A DNA stretch of 64,000 bases from Pilaira anomala (GCA_025716855.1 JAIXMQ010000076.1:1-64000); one strand, 5' to 3'. Shown: positions 11,373 to 23,613, numbered from the stretch's first letter. The notes: generated by a model not told the origin, from the letters alone. Made by a program: numbers and translations.

Positions 11373-13555
11373 TTATCTTCTGCCCTTTCCCTTCTTCTTT
11401 TTGCCACCGCTCTTTGTACTAGGCGTCACAGTAGGCTTCGTCTTGGCAGGTTCAGGGGAATCAGGAACAGTAGCTGTAGTAGGAGCAGCAGGGGCAAACT
11501 TCTTACCACCAATATTGGCACTACCAGTACCACCGATACCACCACCTTCTGTGGAAGTACCCTGAGGACCCTTATTTAAAGCCTTCTTATTTTTACCTTT
11601 CATACGGAAAGTAGATCTTTCTTGCTTAGGAATCCAACGCTCAGGATCAGGCTTTACATCTGGGTTCATATTCTTAGGGAAAAGAGTAGCTCTCTTCTTC
11701 TTATTCTTGGGTTTTTTGACATGAACACCATTAGGATTCTTCTTGACATATCCACGTTTCACACCAGGCACAATTTTTTCAAGTGTTTCGACATCCAAGT
11801 TATTCAAAGCAATAGCCGGTAAAGCGTTACCGTATTGTTCAGCCTTCTTGGGGTCAACTTCAGCATATGCAGCAATTAAACCAGCAATAGATTGAGCATC
11901 AGAGGGATCTGCTTTTACGAGCTGTTCATAATCGCTGACAGCATCTTGGAAACGCCCAGTTTTCAGCTTGAAAGCTGCAGTTTGTTTGATGGTAGATGTA
12001 GGAGCAACAGTATTGGACTTAAATGAACCATCCTTCTTCCAAACAGCAGAAGCTTCGTCCAAAATTTCCATTGATTTTTCAGATTGGCCAGTCTGTTCAT
12101 ATAACCAAACTAATAAAGCAACAACGGCAGGTTTGTAATAGGCCTTTGAATCGCCCTTGACTTTAGCTAAGTAGTTTTGTAAAGTAGTTAAGGCAGCAGC
12201 AGGTTGTGACTGAAGCAATTGTAATTGAATAGTAGCGAAACGAATTGCAAGCGATGCGGGTCTCTTTTCAGCAAACTTTTTGAGTTCCTCTACAGCTTTT
12301 TCAGCCTTGTGTTGATGATAAGTAGCACTAGCTAAAATAAGATAAAGATTATCATTATCGGGATACTTTTCCGTTAATTTCTGAGCTTGATCTCTACAGG
12401 CAGAATATTTTTTGGTGTAAAGTTGTAATAAACTCTCGTTCATAGAAATGACGCGCTTTTGATAGTTTTTAAGTTTAGCTTCTGCTTCTTTACTGGTGGC
12501 AAGTTTCAATTTGATGGCAGCATCTTCTAAATCTTTAGTTTGTTCAATAGCGACCATATTGTTGGATGCAACGGCAGCAACTGTAATATCCCTAAAGTAA
12601 AAAATTACCTTGTTAACTTGTTTTTTTTTTATTGTAATTCGACTATACTTACTTTGAATTTAAAAGTGACTTATAAATCTTGATAGCATCTTCGGAACGC
12701 CCTTGTAATTGAAAGGTATAGCCAAGTTGAGTTGTGATGACAGCTAATTCCTCTTCGTGTTCCTCTGGACTCATACCACTTGATCTTTCATTACATTGTT
12801 CTATCCAAAATTTAATAAAGAGCGCGCAGACTTTTTATTCTTATCTACTTACTTTTAGCTAATTCAAGTTGTTGTTGAGCCTTTTTAAGGTCACCACGAG
12901 CCAAATAGACAGAAGCAGCATTGTAAGCAACTTCATAGAGATCAGCACTTTCCTTCAAATCAGCTTTATCGTCATCATCAGTTTTATTGGAAGAAAACAA
13001 CAAACCGGCTTTAGCAGCTAATAGGTTGACTTGAATCTCATCATAAAAACTGTCGTTCTTGTCAGACATCTTTAAAAGAGTTTCATAGACTTGAATGGTC
13101 TTTTCGAATTGACCTTGAGAATATAACTTTCATTTTTGTTGTTATACATTGATTAATATCAGAGTAAGTTTTCAATAATAACAAGGGATATTTACCAATT
13201 GAGCTTCAAGATACAATAAAGAAGGGTTTTGATGAGAGTTCTTGGACTTGAGTTCTTGCAAAAGTTCCATAGCAGGTACCAATTGGTTAGTTCTATAGTA
13301 ACAGTAAATCTTTTCATATGACAAGTCAATGTCACTGTTCCTAAATTGGCGTGCAATCATAGTAAGCGCTTCCTTGTATTTCTCGAGACGAATCAATGTA
13401 ACCACTTTACATTGCAAAGTTAACTGATCGTCAGCATTAAACTTTAATAGTTTATCACAGAGTTCTAAACTAAGCTCATCGTCATAATCATCTACTGCAG
13501 CTTTCAGCTCAGTGAAGAGTTTTGTAACTTGTTGTTCTTTGGTTGCAGATGCCAT
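11373..13555 (-). CDS. SRP72: Signal recognition particle subunit SRP72
   Basis: Predicted 666 aa, complement(join(11373..12591,12653..12800,12853..13126,13196..13555)), all phases consistent; human SRP72 is 671 aa. It binds the SRP RNA with SRP68 and supports targeting of ribosome-nascent chains to the ER. The N-terminal two thirds is an array of TPR-like helices (for example YSQGQFEKTIQVYETLL and EEELAVITTQLGYTFQLQG). A conserved DITVAAVASNN segment begins exon 4. The C-terminal 120 residues form the basic SRP72 RNA-binding region, with KKNPNGVHVKKPKNKKKR, PDPERWIPKQERS and a lysine/glycine-rich tail. The start ATG at 13555 follows an upstream AT-rich region. Confidence 0.95.
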
Positions 13556-14522
13556 TTTGAAATCCGCGACTTATTTAGAAACCAAAAGAAAAAATAAAAA
13601 TTACTTTTAACTTTACACACAAGTGATTCCATTAGCGTAGTTTAAAGTCGTCCCTTCATTCTTCTCCCTTTACTTCACACAAATATATAGTGCAAATCAA
13701 GCTACATAGTATGTCTAATAGATTAATCTTGTTTACTGGCGTGTTAGTAATGTGCTTATGTATATGTGACACGAATACAGAAGATCTAGACAATCCATCG
13801 GCAATGATCATTTAGAGATAACAAAATTCTCCCAGAACAGTTAGTGTCTAATAACAATGTATACCTTTGGGTAAAACACCAAAAATATCTCTCCAAACAA
13901 ATTAAGTATATTGATTATACATAGATAGGAGTTTTTAGTAATACTGAAGATTATGTCTCACGCAATTAACTAACAAAATGTAATATTATCGCCTTAGATC
14001 CCCACATTGAATACAAACAAGATTTAACAGATTTTTTTTCGCGTGGTCTTTTTCTTTTTCTTACTGCGAAGTGTAAATAGTATATTACTTATCACCCGAT
14101 GAGATTAAACATGATGTAATTATTTGTTTGAAAAAAACTATCAACATATGCAACAACTAAATATCTTGTTGTTATTTTACTAATCTCTCCCACCAGTTGA
14201 ATTGCATTATTTTGGTAATTTTTTCATTTTACCGGAAATAAAAACCGGTATATGTCCAAGAAATATGAGAGATACAAACGTAAAAACGTACAAACCAGCT
14301 TTATTCTAGAGCAAGAAAAGCGTATACATCTAAAAGTGCTTCGTGTGAATATAACTGATGTAATACCATACCCCAAAGAAACAAATAGACTTTTTTGCAG
14401 TTGAAAGGATAGCCCACACCCCCCGCAAATGTATGTACATACATCAACTCCGCCACAAGCTATATAAAGCCGTAAAAAATAAATGAAGTAGTTTAATTCT
14501 CTATTCTTCTTTCAAATTTATT
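13556..14522. promoter_or_regulatory. Divergent intergenic region SRP72 / GST with TATA box
   Basis: 967 bp without a gene. TATATAAA at 14461-14468 lies 62 bp upstream of the GST ATG and is the likely core promoter. Nothing structured or repeated was noticed in the remainder. Confidence 0.5.
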
Positions 14523-15278
14523 ATGACACAAACATTTAGCGATAATATCTTATATTATAGCCCAGGTTCGGTATTCTCTAATATCGCGGTTCTGTTATTA
14601 TGCGAATTGGGTATTCAAGATCAATTTGAGTTTAAGCCTTTAGAAATGGGCGTTGACAACATTGCTCCATGGTATATCAAATTGAATCCAAAAGGACAAG
14701 TACCCACTTTAGTTCATTTAGGAAAGCCTATAGCAGATTCATTGAACATTGCTGATCATATTGATAAGTGCTTTGGACTTTCACCTGTATTATCTACTCG
14801 TGACCCTCAGGTATTAGAAATTGTTGAAAAATGGAGACAAGTTCGAGTATTATCCTTAATTGCTGGTAAAAAATCTGAAGGACAAGATGTTAGTCAATTG
14901 GAAAATATTTTAGAAAAATCTCGTGAAAAAGTACTTGAATACAGGCAAGAAAACCCTGAACTTAAAGAACATTACAATACACGGTTAGCTATGCATGATG
15001 AAAGAAAAGAAATCTTGATCAATCACGATAGTCATCTTTTGCAAAAAGCTAGACTTGAATCATTACTCGATGAAACTGAACTTGCTTTACAAAAAAATAA
15101 TGGTGAATTGTTGAAGGGAAAAAATCGAACTGTAGCTGACATCTATGTTGCTGGTATTCTGTATTGGCTTACTAATAAACTGGATAAGGACATCTTAAAG
15201 AGTAGACCTGCTATTCAATCTTATTATTTACAGCAAAGTGAAAAACCTAGTTTTATTAAAGCATTTGTTAAACAATAA
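14523..15278 (+). CDS. Glutathione S-transferase-like protein
   Basis: Single exon, 251 aa. The N-terminal thioredoxin-like half starts ILYYSPGSVFSNIAVLLL and contains NPKGQVPTL, the cis-proline motif that binds the glutathione backbone, followed by IADSLNIADHI, equivalent to the 'ES..I..Y' step. The C-terminal helical half has NRTVADIYVAGILYWL, the family's 'T.AD' N-capping motif. The likely role is a cytosolic transferase or peroxidase; the exact class is not clear, and the sequence between residues 110 and 190 is divergent and charged. The stop codon is only 8 bp from that of the convergent CENP-K gene, so the two transcripts must overlap. Confidence 0.8.
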   Translation: MTQTFSDNILYYSPGSVFSNIAVLLLCELGIQDQFEFKPLEMGVDNIAPWYIKLNPKGQVPTLVHLGKPIADSLNIADHIDKCFGLSPVLSTRDPQVLEIVEKWRQVRVLSLIAGKKSEGQDVSQLENILEKSREKVLEYRQENPELKEHYNTRLAMHDERKEILINHDSHLLQKARLESLLDETELALQKNNGELLKGKNRTVADIYVAGILYWLTNKLDKDILKSRPAIQSYYLQQSEKPSFIKAFVKQ

Positions 15279-15286
15279 TAATAAAA

Positions 15287-16374
15287 TCATGAAAGTCTGA
15301 AGTTTTGCAAGCATATTAATGTAGCATCATCAGGATGATAATCAGCAATTCCTCCTTTAATTAATGTTTGGATATAAGGCTTCCATATTTTTGAGCGTTC
15401 AAGTTGAATATATGGATCTTCGGGGTTTTGGTATGCCCTATTTAATAGTTTCTATAAAAACAAAATTGATATAAGAATACATATAGATATAGATATATAT
15501 ATTGGTATATATTAAAATCAAACCTCCAATATGTCTTTCAAGTTACACTCCTCCCCTAAAATTCCAGCACCACTAGCAATGTGTGGAGGAAAATGATTGT
15601 CTAAAAAGTCTGACATGTCCGCCGCATCTTTATCGTATTGTTTTTGCAAGTGCACTAATTCCGCACGTAAATTATCTTCCGTTAGCGTTTGCTCTTCAAT
15701 CTCGAATTTTAAAAGTTCTTCGTTTTGAATTAAAGCTGATCGAATCGAGTTACTTTCCTTAATAATTTGGCGTTCCCTATCATTCAATAGAGTTATTATT
15801 TTTTTTTTTTGTTTTTTTTTTTGTTTTTTTTTTTTTGTTTTTTTACATGAATAGGAATTACCTTTCAGTAGCCATTTTTACTTCTTCAATTAGTTGCTTT
15901 AAAACAGGAATGGCAGCCTTCAATTGCTCAGTTTGAATTTCTAGTCTTTCTTTGTATTTTATTTCTTCCAACGTATCGTCTGGTAGTTCATGAATTTCTA
16001 ACTTCTTCATTTCCTTTTCAACTTTGGCAACGATTTGCTTATCCATGTGAATCAACTTCAAAAGCTCTTTTTGATTAGCTGGAGTAGGCGTACTAAAGAC
16101 AACATTGTGACCCTTCTCACAGCGTTTCTTTTCAAGCTATTTTTGTTGAATTGTTAACGAAACTATATAGTTATCCAGGTTTATAAACTTGTACCTCATA
16201 GAGTCTATTATACAATTCTTTTCGTTCTTGTTCTTGTTGTGCCAAGATTGTGTCCAAAAGTTCACCACGAGGTGAGCCGTCTTCTTCACTCACTACAACT
16301 GGATCATTACTTGCGATTTCGACATATTCGTCTGTAGCCTTTTCAATAATGCCTTTCACTAAGTTTTCAAACAT
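15287..16374 (-). CDS. Centromere protein K homologue (Sim4-like, inner kinetochore)
   Basis: Predicted 290 aa, complement(join(15287..15451,15524..15776,15862..16136,16195..16374)), phases consistent; human CENP-K is 269 aa. It is mostly coiled coil (residues 55-230) and ends with the family signature: NHFPP, then NLKDILEKLLNRAYQNPEDPY, WKPYIQTLIKGGIADYHPDD, matching the C-terminus of CENP-K. CENP-K is part of the constitutive centromere-associated network (the CENP-H/I/K group), which links centromeric chromatin to the outer kinetochore. One donor is GTTTGA. The gene is divergent from TAF7 (105 bp) and convergent with the GST gene (8 bp). Confidence 0.85.
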
Positions 16375-16479
16375 GATAAAAGGAGAAAAAGATAATTGTT
16401 TTTAAGCTCAAAGTTCTGTAAAGTTTAAGTGAAAAGTACGTCACATACACTCTTTTTCTCTCTTATACAAAATTAAAAA
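16375..16479. promoter_or_regulatory. Bidirectional promoter between CENP-K and TAF7
   Basis: 105 bp between the two start codons, so both promoters must lie here. A CT-rich stretch (ACTCTTTTTCTCTCTTATAC) runs towards TAF7. Confidence 0.7.
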
Positions 16480-17907
16480 ATGGACACACCAAAAGAAACT
16501 AAAGTCAAGATTAGAAGGCCAAGACAACCTAAACCAGAAGGTGCACGTAAAGATAAAACTATAAAGATCAAATTAACAGCAAAAGGCAGTGCACACGTTG
16601 ACCATGGTAACAATAATGGTTCAGAAGAAGAAGACGACCCAGAAGCTGCCATGGAAGAACAAATGATCTTTAGAGTACCCGAAGGCGAGTTATGTGAACG
16701 TTTACATGAAATGGTCAAAAAGAGAGAGATTCCAGAAGACGTTAAGCTAACCTTTAAAGGTTTGAAGTTTTAAATTCTTTTTTTTTTTTGAAAACGGGAT
16801 GTATAACCTTTTTTGCTGTGGTTATTGTTGTAGATAATAGAAAGGGCCAGTTTAATTTCGAAGGACGTAAATACGATGTACAGTTAGTGGATTTACCAAC
16901 TATTATTGAATCACAAAAGACGTTGGATAAAAAGCAATTCTATAAAGTAGCAGATATCTCACAAGTAAGCTCAATTTGATATATTTGTTTATCTAGACGG
17001 TTAAAGAAAATGTAGATGTTGTTGGTCGATCCTACTTCAGGTAGTGAACCTTTTATCCCACAAACAAATGGAAGACACGAAACAGATCCATATAGTTTTC
17101 CTCACGGATTAACACCACCTTTAAAACATGTACGACAAAGAAGATTTAGAAAGAAGTTATCAAAAAGGGTAAGTAAATGAACAAAAAAAAAAACAGAAAC
17201 ACAAGATGATATATAGTGATCAAATATATATTTAGGCTATTGAAGAAGTTGAGCGAGAAGTAGAAAGATTATTAGAAGTAGATGCAACTGCTGAAGATGT
17301 ACAATATGGTTTGTTATACGCAATAGATTTTTATACCAAGTTTAATTTTTTTTTTTTTTGTTTGATGTAGAGGTGGTAGATAATAGAGATATGGATGGTG
17401 AAAATGAATCTGATGTGGGTACACAAGATATTGATATCGATGACAGTGATGATGAAAGTGAGAGTGATGAAGATTTAGCTGCTGCTATTGACCGTGATTT
17501 GGAAGAAATGGAGGAAGAAGATAACGAGGACGAAGAAGATGATGATAACGATGACGAGGATGAAGACGAAGATGAATCAGAAGATGATGATGAAGAAGAG
17601 GGAGCTCAAACTGGTGAAATTGGTATGATATTTATTTGATCGCTTTACTCATGTAACTAACATCTTTTGCAGAACAAAAACGGCAGGAAATTGCTGAACT
17701 TAAACAAGCAATGCAGAAAAAGATGCGCGATTTAACAACTGCACCCAATACGATGCTCAAGGTAATAATAACTAATCTAACTATATTTAGATTCGATTTA
17801 ACACTCTACTTTAGAAACGTTTTGAGACTGATATTGATAACTTGAAAAAATCATTGACTTTGAAAGAAGCTCATTTGGTAGAAATGAATGAAAAGGAAAA
17901 ACAATAA
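16480..17907 (+). CDS. TAF7: TFIID subunit TAF7
   Basis: Predicted 356 aa from seven exons, join(16480..16759,16834..16964,17016..17168,17236..17308,17371..17622,17673..17761,17815..17907); human TAF7 is 349 aa. It is a TFIID subunit that contacts TAF1. The TAFII55 domain (about 60-205) shows EEQMIFRVPEGELCERLHEM, FEGRKYDVQLVDLPTIIES, QFYKVADISQMLLV and the DPYSFPHGLTPPLKHVRQRR segment. It is followed by an acidic stretch of Asp/Glu (exon 5) and a C-terminal coiled coil (LKQAMQKKMRDLTTAPNTML). Two donors are GTTTG type, as in neighbouring genes. Confidence 0.95.
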
Positions 17908-18302
17908 ATCATTGAATTTTGTCAAAATCTTTATTGTATTTGCTTACCTTTTTATAATAGAGAAACTTCTATAATTAAAATATATTTTATTCATATCCTT
18001 GAAAAAAAAAAAAAAAAGAAAAAATCCATCAAGTAACATTGTTGATACTCTTGTAAGTCGCGTTGAAACCGGACCAAAGTGTGTTTGCCTGAAGACCTTT
18101 CTTTCTTTTTATATGTAGTCTCGTCTACCCTTATTTAGTCTCACGAGGCAAAGGGTGACACGAACTGCAGCTTGACTGTTTATTATTTTAAACCTCTTTT
18201 CTCGTGTGATTTTAAAACTAGTCACATCAATTAAAAAAAAAAATTTTTGCTTTCAAAAAAGTATAAAAAGGCGATTTCTCCATGTCCTTTTTTTTGCTCT
18301 TT
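17908..18302. other. TAF7 3' region and U4 upstream region
   Basis: About 395 bp: the TAF7 3' UTR followed by the U4 promoter. TATAAAAAG at 18262-18270 is the candidate TATA element, about 41 bp before the U4 5' end. An inverted piece TAGTCTCGTCTAC ... TTAGTCTCACGAGGC (18116-18150) may be part of a promoter element. Confidence 0.5.
18262..18270 (+). promoter_or_regulatory. TATA-like box of U4 gene
   Basis: TATAAAAAG about 41 bp before the predicted U4 5' end; position inferred. Confidence 0.5.
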
Positions 18303-18441
18303 ATTCTTGTGCTCGGGCAAAACCACGAAAGTGAGGTTCATACTGATTCTGGTTTATTGCTGGTTGAAAACTACAACCAATACCCGTCTACAGTGCTTTT
18401 CGGAGCGCGGTAGCAATTTTTGGAAGGCTCGCAAGGGTCTT
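18303..18441 (+). ncRNA. U4 spliceosomal snRNA
   Basis: Identified from sequence alone. The 5' end ATTCTTGTGCTCGGGC matches the fungal U4 start; next comes the kink-turn 5' stem-loop (GTGAGG ... CTGATTCTGG), which binds the 15.5K/Snu13 protein, then TTATTGCTGGTTGAAAAC, the U4 segment flanking stem I with U6, CCAATACCCG, and the Sm site AATTTTTGGAA at 18416-18426, followed by a short 3' stem and T/A-rich end. These occur in the canonical order and spacing. A 66-codon frame crosses this gene and is not a protein. A TATA box at 18262 and no run of T directly after the 3' stem fit RNA polymerase II transcription. It lies between the convergent TAF7 and RdRP genes. Confidence 0.92.
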
Positions 18442-18700
18442 TATTAAAAAAAAAAAAAAAAAAAATGAAAATGAAAAAAAAAAAATTTCTTCATCTAAAA
18501 AATTTATTTGAGAGTTCAAAAGTAATAAACTATTCTTTGTTGTTCATACCATCTCGTTACATGTACTAATGTCTTTAAACCCCATCTTGTCCATCTTGTT
18601 CAAGTTAAACCATCTTTAGACAAGTATAAAATAAATTTTTCTTTTTTAGATAAGAGATAATTTACAGTTTTATTTTTTCATGGAAAAAAACAAGAGAAAG

Positions 18701-21700
18701 TTACTTCTTTAAAGAAGTCATAAGACGGACTTTTTCAACACCCTCTTCAACATAGGCAGAATCTTTGATTCTTTTCAAGTACTTTCTGTCCAAGTTCATT
18801 GCCTTATACGTTGAAACAGATAAAGTTTCAGCCATTCCATTTTCTTTGATTAAAGAAGCACAAGCATCAGCTTTGATACGACGGAGCATGTCATACGCGA
18901 CAATGTAACAATATTTGCTATATTTATCCGAACTTATGGAAAGCGTGTAAGCAAAGCTTGCTTTTAATCTTTCTACTTGTTTTCCTCCACTAAGAATATC
19001 AAAAGTAATAATTTCGGATTTATAGCTTTCAGGGGGAGGCAATTCATTATATTCTTTTGCAAAAAATTCTTCCAGTTCCAGATAGTTGTTAAATCTACTT
19101 TGAAGTTCATCAACAAACTTATTTTCTAAATATCTTGCAGGATTTTGAATATTATCCATATAATGATTCCTTTGACTTTGAAATTCACCACATTGCTTAC
19201 TGTATTCGTCTCTATTCCTTCTGATCTCGTTTGCAATCAAGTCTAGATCATGTAGTAAATCCTTATTTTTACATTTAGTTGCATATTCATAGGCAGTACT
19301 CCAAGGATTTGTTAAATCGGTATCTTTAAAAGGAACATCTTCATCACAGAACAAACTACGAGAATATCGAGTAAATGCTTCAGTTTCTTTTTGTAATGTA
19401 TCAAATAAATAATCCATGGTAGTAACACAAGGTGCACCTTGTACAGTAAAGACATCATTAACTTCTTTATAACTTCGCACGTTTGAATCACGCTGCTTAT
19501 TTTTCTTATCCATAAACCAAGCTGGGTAAGCTAATTTACCAAATTCTGTACGATCCATACTTTTTGTAACTGCACGTAACTGTAAACCTTGTTTGGGTGC
19601 ATCCACTAACTTCGCACACATATGAGCTAAATAAATCACACTTGGGTGATCTAATGATTTTTGTTCAGCTAATACAGTTCTCCAGTTTTCGTATTGACCT
19701 AGCGTATTATCAGGTAATGTAACAGAGATAAAACCTTTTTGAATTGCTAGTTCTGCATTGTCCATTTTACTCACTGCTTCGCCTAATGTAGTTTTTTCTT
19801 TTTCAAATGCCTTTTGAACTCTTTCTGATTCTGGTTGAACAGAAGAAGAAACAAATGGTTTAACAATACGTTCATCCCAACAACAAAAGACCTATTAAAG
19901 AGAGAAATGAATGAATATTATTTAATGTAAAATAAATAAAGTGTATACTGACAATATCACCATCATAATCACCACCACTAAGTTGACTTGCTAATGAAAC
20001 CTCACCTTTTACAGAAAAGATAATTACATCTGTATACATACGTAATGCAGTACAATCTACGGCTTTTACTTTTTGTATATCACTTTTTAAACCACATGGA
20101 TTACGTGTTACGATCACATCACCTAAAATTTGACCTGCGCGAATTCCAGTCTTTTCATCTGTTTTTCTACTTGAGAGTTGTAAGAAGATTTCACCAGGTT
20201 CAAGTGTATTTGTAGGATCAGGTACACAAGTAACTGTACAAGATTGAGGTACTTCAATCCGATACTTTGTCGTAATGGATTGCATGACTTTACGAAACAC
20301 GAGGGTAACACGAGTAGCCACATAAGCATTTGATAAATCAAAACCAGCATCTAACAAACGAATAATGGATTCATGTAAACCAGCAGGAAACCCCGAATGA
20401 CGATTAATTTTGTTGTAAGTACTACGTCTATTTTCTGAATCAGCACGCATGATTGGATAAAGAGAAGAATGTTTTGAATCTCCAGTGCGACCAAAAGTAT
20501 CTTCACTTTCATCTTCATTTTGATTCATACTAAAGAATCCACTATCTAATTCTTCTTCACTTGATGCGATATCATGCCATAAACCTTTTTCAGTATTATC
20601 TTCACCTTCCCAACGACCATTCATGACATTACCACATTTTGAAACCCAATCTCTTAAGACCTTCACATTTTGATTTTCAGTGACAATGGTAGCTAAACGA
20701 TGAATGTATTCTTTTAGGATTTCAACAAATACATCCGTAGGTACACCACCTGCAGATAATGTTTGAATGAATTGGGTATTCAAGTTTGAAGGATAGATAC
20801 AGACTGAGTTCTTGACAAGATCAAAAGTATAATGTAATGGATCTAGACCTAAATCATCTTGAGGAAAACCTGTCTTGAATTTATCTTGACTCTTTCGAAT
20901 TTGAATATAATTACCCGAAGTAAAATCTAAATCAGGAGCAATAATCCAAATACCTTTTGCACCTGCAATACGACCTTGAATTGCACATGGAAGTTCATCT
21001 GTTGCTTGACAACCCATAATTTGTTTCATGGCAGAAGGAGAGATGATACCACAACCATCAGTCATACAATGTGTTTCATCACCCCCAACATCACCATTTG
21101 AATAGATATCGTCAATATACATTATTTCATTTGGTTTAAATTCAAGTGTTGGAATACTACTACTGTAACCAAGTGACATTCTACTAGCATATTTGCTCAT
21201 TGTCATTGACCAATTTTCCATAACAGGCATATGCCAATCAATGACTTGTTGAATTGATATTGGTTTTAAATCCACACCTTCTGTAGCGAACAAAATAACA
21301 GTATCATCTTTTACAAACAAGAATCGATAGGTTCTATGCATGAATAAAAAAGGTTTTAAAAAGAAGGATTGATGCTTTTTGATTAACATTGGTTTAGATG
21401 TTTTTGATAATTTGAGTTCCAAAAAGCGTTCATGTCCAAATTTACGAAATAATCGATTGGACGCATCAATTTTAGGAGCTCGTAAGGTAATTGTGGGCGG
21501 TAAATCACTTAATTTGAACTGAATGATACCACTAAAATGGATCATACGATACTTTAATTTTGATTCTTTTTTTGTAATGACGTTGCCAAGTTCAGAAGGT
21601 GTTGGTGAGGAAGGTGACATTGTTAAGACTTGTTTTGAATTTAAATGTACACTACTACTTGTACTATTTTTTGCTGATTCTGTTTCCTTTTGTAATTTTT

Positions 21701-22064
21701 GAAGGTAACTATAAACATTCTCTGGACATCGATCCATACTAGTATAAGCTAATCCATTCAATTTACGACCTAATCTAGTCTCTTGATTCCATGCCATCAT
21801 CACATCATATAACTTTCTTGGTTCTGTTTGTGCCGTGGTCAAAAACTTTTGGAACGTCTGAAATGGAATTTCGTTCCAAGGTATTTTACAGCATTGTACA
21901 AATCGAGAGATTTCGTATAACGTAATCCAAGGTACGTTGGTAAACATTTTGACACTTCCGGTAGGACTACAAATAATATTATGAGTCAAAGATTCTGCAG
22001 GATCAGATGCAAAACAGTTTTGAGGTGTAATAGGTGTTATAGGTGTTGTTGCTGTCGTTGGCGT

Positions 22065-22105
<41 letters not shown>

Positions 22106-22631
22106 TAGTAGTAGTCGTACGAACACTACTGATAGTATTGATTTTAAGTTTTTTTGATATCACTCCTTCATTTGGTTCTGATAAAACACGCTTTTTTGTA
22201 GGCTCTGTTAACTCCAATAACAAACTTTCATCCAGATCACCTCCAAAATCCTCATCATCCTCATTCTCATCCAATGCTTGACAAACTAATACATATAAAT
22301 AAAAAACACGTTAAAAACACGTAAAAAAAAGGGGGGGGGGTAATAGTATTCATTAGAATAAACAACATTTACAATATATTTCCATTTCCTTATCCAATTG
22401 TGAAATAAAGTCAGCCAAGTTCTTTTTTCTAGTCTCATGTTTCCAACTAAGAAACTTCCTTACAAAGACGTCTAGAGTAGTCTTGTCTGTTAATTGTAAC
22501 AGCTTCTCCATTTTTTGAACTTCAAGAGGTACGTTCACGTCAGAAAGAAGTTTGACACGTTCTTTCAGTTGAAGGTTGGTATATACTTGTTTTGCACAAC
22601 GAAGTACATTGGCATCAAGTGAGTTGGTCAT
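18701..22631 (-). CDS. RNA-dependent RNA polymerase of the RNA-silencing pathway
   Basis: Predicted 1260 aa, complement(join(18701..19891,19953..22285,22373..22631)), phases consistent. It belongs to the eukaryotic RdRP family (QDE-1/Rdp1/RDR), which copies single-stranded RNA into double-stranded RNA for Dicer. The catalytic loop LSGGDYDGDI is at residues 855-864 (three Asp: 859, 861, 863), directly before an intron; the next exon continues VFCCWDERIV. Upstream the conserved QGRIAGAKGIWIIAPDL and RNPCGLKSDIQKVKAVD occur in the usual order. The intron donor after the catalytic loop is GTCAGT. Near residues 110-140 a low-complexity Thr/Ala run is encoded by repeats at about 22060-22120. An A39 tract lies just upstream (22673-22711). 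It is a whole gene and no inactivating change was seen. Confidence 0.95.
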
Positions 22632-22671
22632 GGCTTATATATAAATGTTGGTTTTTATATATATTTAGTGT

Positions 22672-22713
<42 letters not shown>

Positions 22714-23581
22714 ATGTAGGTTACTTGAAGGAACGCTTTTCATTAAGCCAGTCCCGTCATCTCACGTGAAGCGTAAATAAATTATAAGATATATATCATG
22801 ATATCAATCTCATGCTTAATTTAACACCAATTTATCCTTTTTTTTTTTACACCTTATTCTTGATTCTTGTTTAGATGATATGACTTAGCAAGATCACAGC
22901 GTTATTTTTTCCTGTATCTACTATCAACATTCCAGTTACGGCGTTTTTTTTTTTTTTTTTTTTTTTTTTGGAAGCACGCTTTCTTCAGATAAAAATGTAT
23001 TTCATATTTTATCAGTTGTATACAGTCAAAGGTCTGGGGAGAAAAAAAAACACTGAAAAATATGCAAAGGTGTTTCCATAAATATCGTTTTATTTAACCC
23101 TAAATTATCATTTTGCACGTATTTTATTGTTTCAGGTGGTTTATAAAAACAAAGTTTTTTTTTTGTTCAATTACTTTTTTGTTTGTTATATTGGTAAATA
23201 ATATTTCTTTAAAAGAAAAAATGTTGTCAGAATGAGATAAAAAAGAAAATACTTATATAAAAGAGGAAATTTCTTCATCTTTACATATACAGGAATTGTA
23301 CACAAAAAAAAGAATTTATTTAGCCTCAAGACAAAGTATGGCGTATAAAACAGATAAAAACCATATTTCTTCTTTTTTATGTCGTATGGTGATGACATTT
23401 GTGTGACACAACAATAACAAAAATTATTATAGAGGCGTAATCTCAATTAAGTAAAATGACAACAAATCTATTATGGTAATCTAAATAATAACAAAAAAAA
23501 AAAAAAAAAAAGGTTAAATAGGTCGCATTAAAAGTTTTGTTATTTTTGTTATTCTTTTTCTAATAATTTAATTTTAAACAA

Positions 23582-23612
<31 letters not shown>
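22632..23612. other. Divergent spacer RdRP / LIM gene, homopolymer-rich
   Basis: About 980 bp with A39 at 22673-22711, a T23 tract near 22947, A20 near 23492 and (CA)n plus A20 just before the LIM start. TATATATAAAAACC-like sequence at about 22640-22660 may serve the RdRP promoter. No gene seen. Confidence 0.6.

Positions 23613-23613
<1 letters not shown>

Noticed and set aside
18247..18447. 66-codon plus-strand frame
   Set aside because: It overlies the U4 snRNA; the sequence conservation is that of the RNA, not of a protein.
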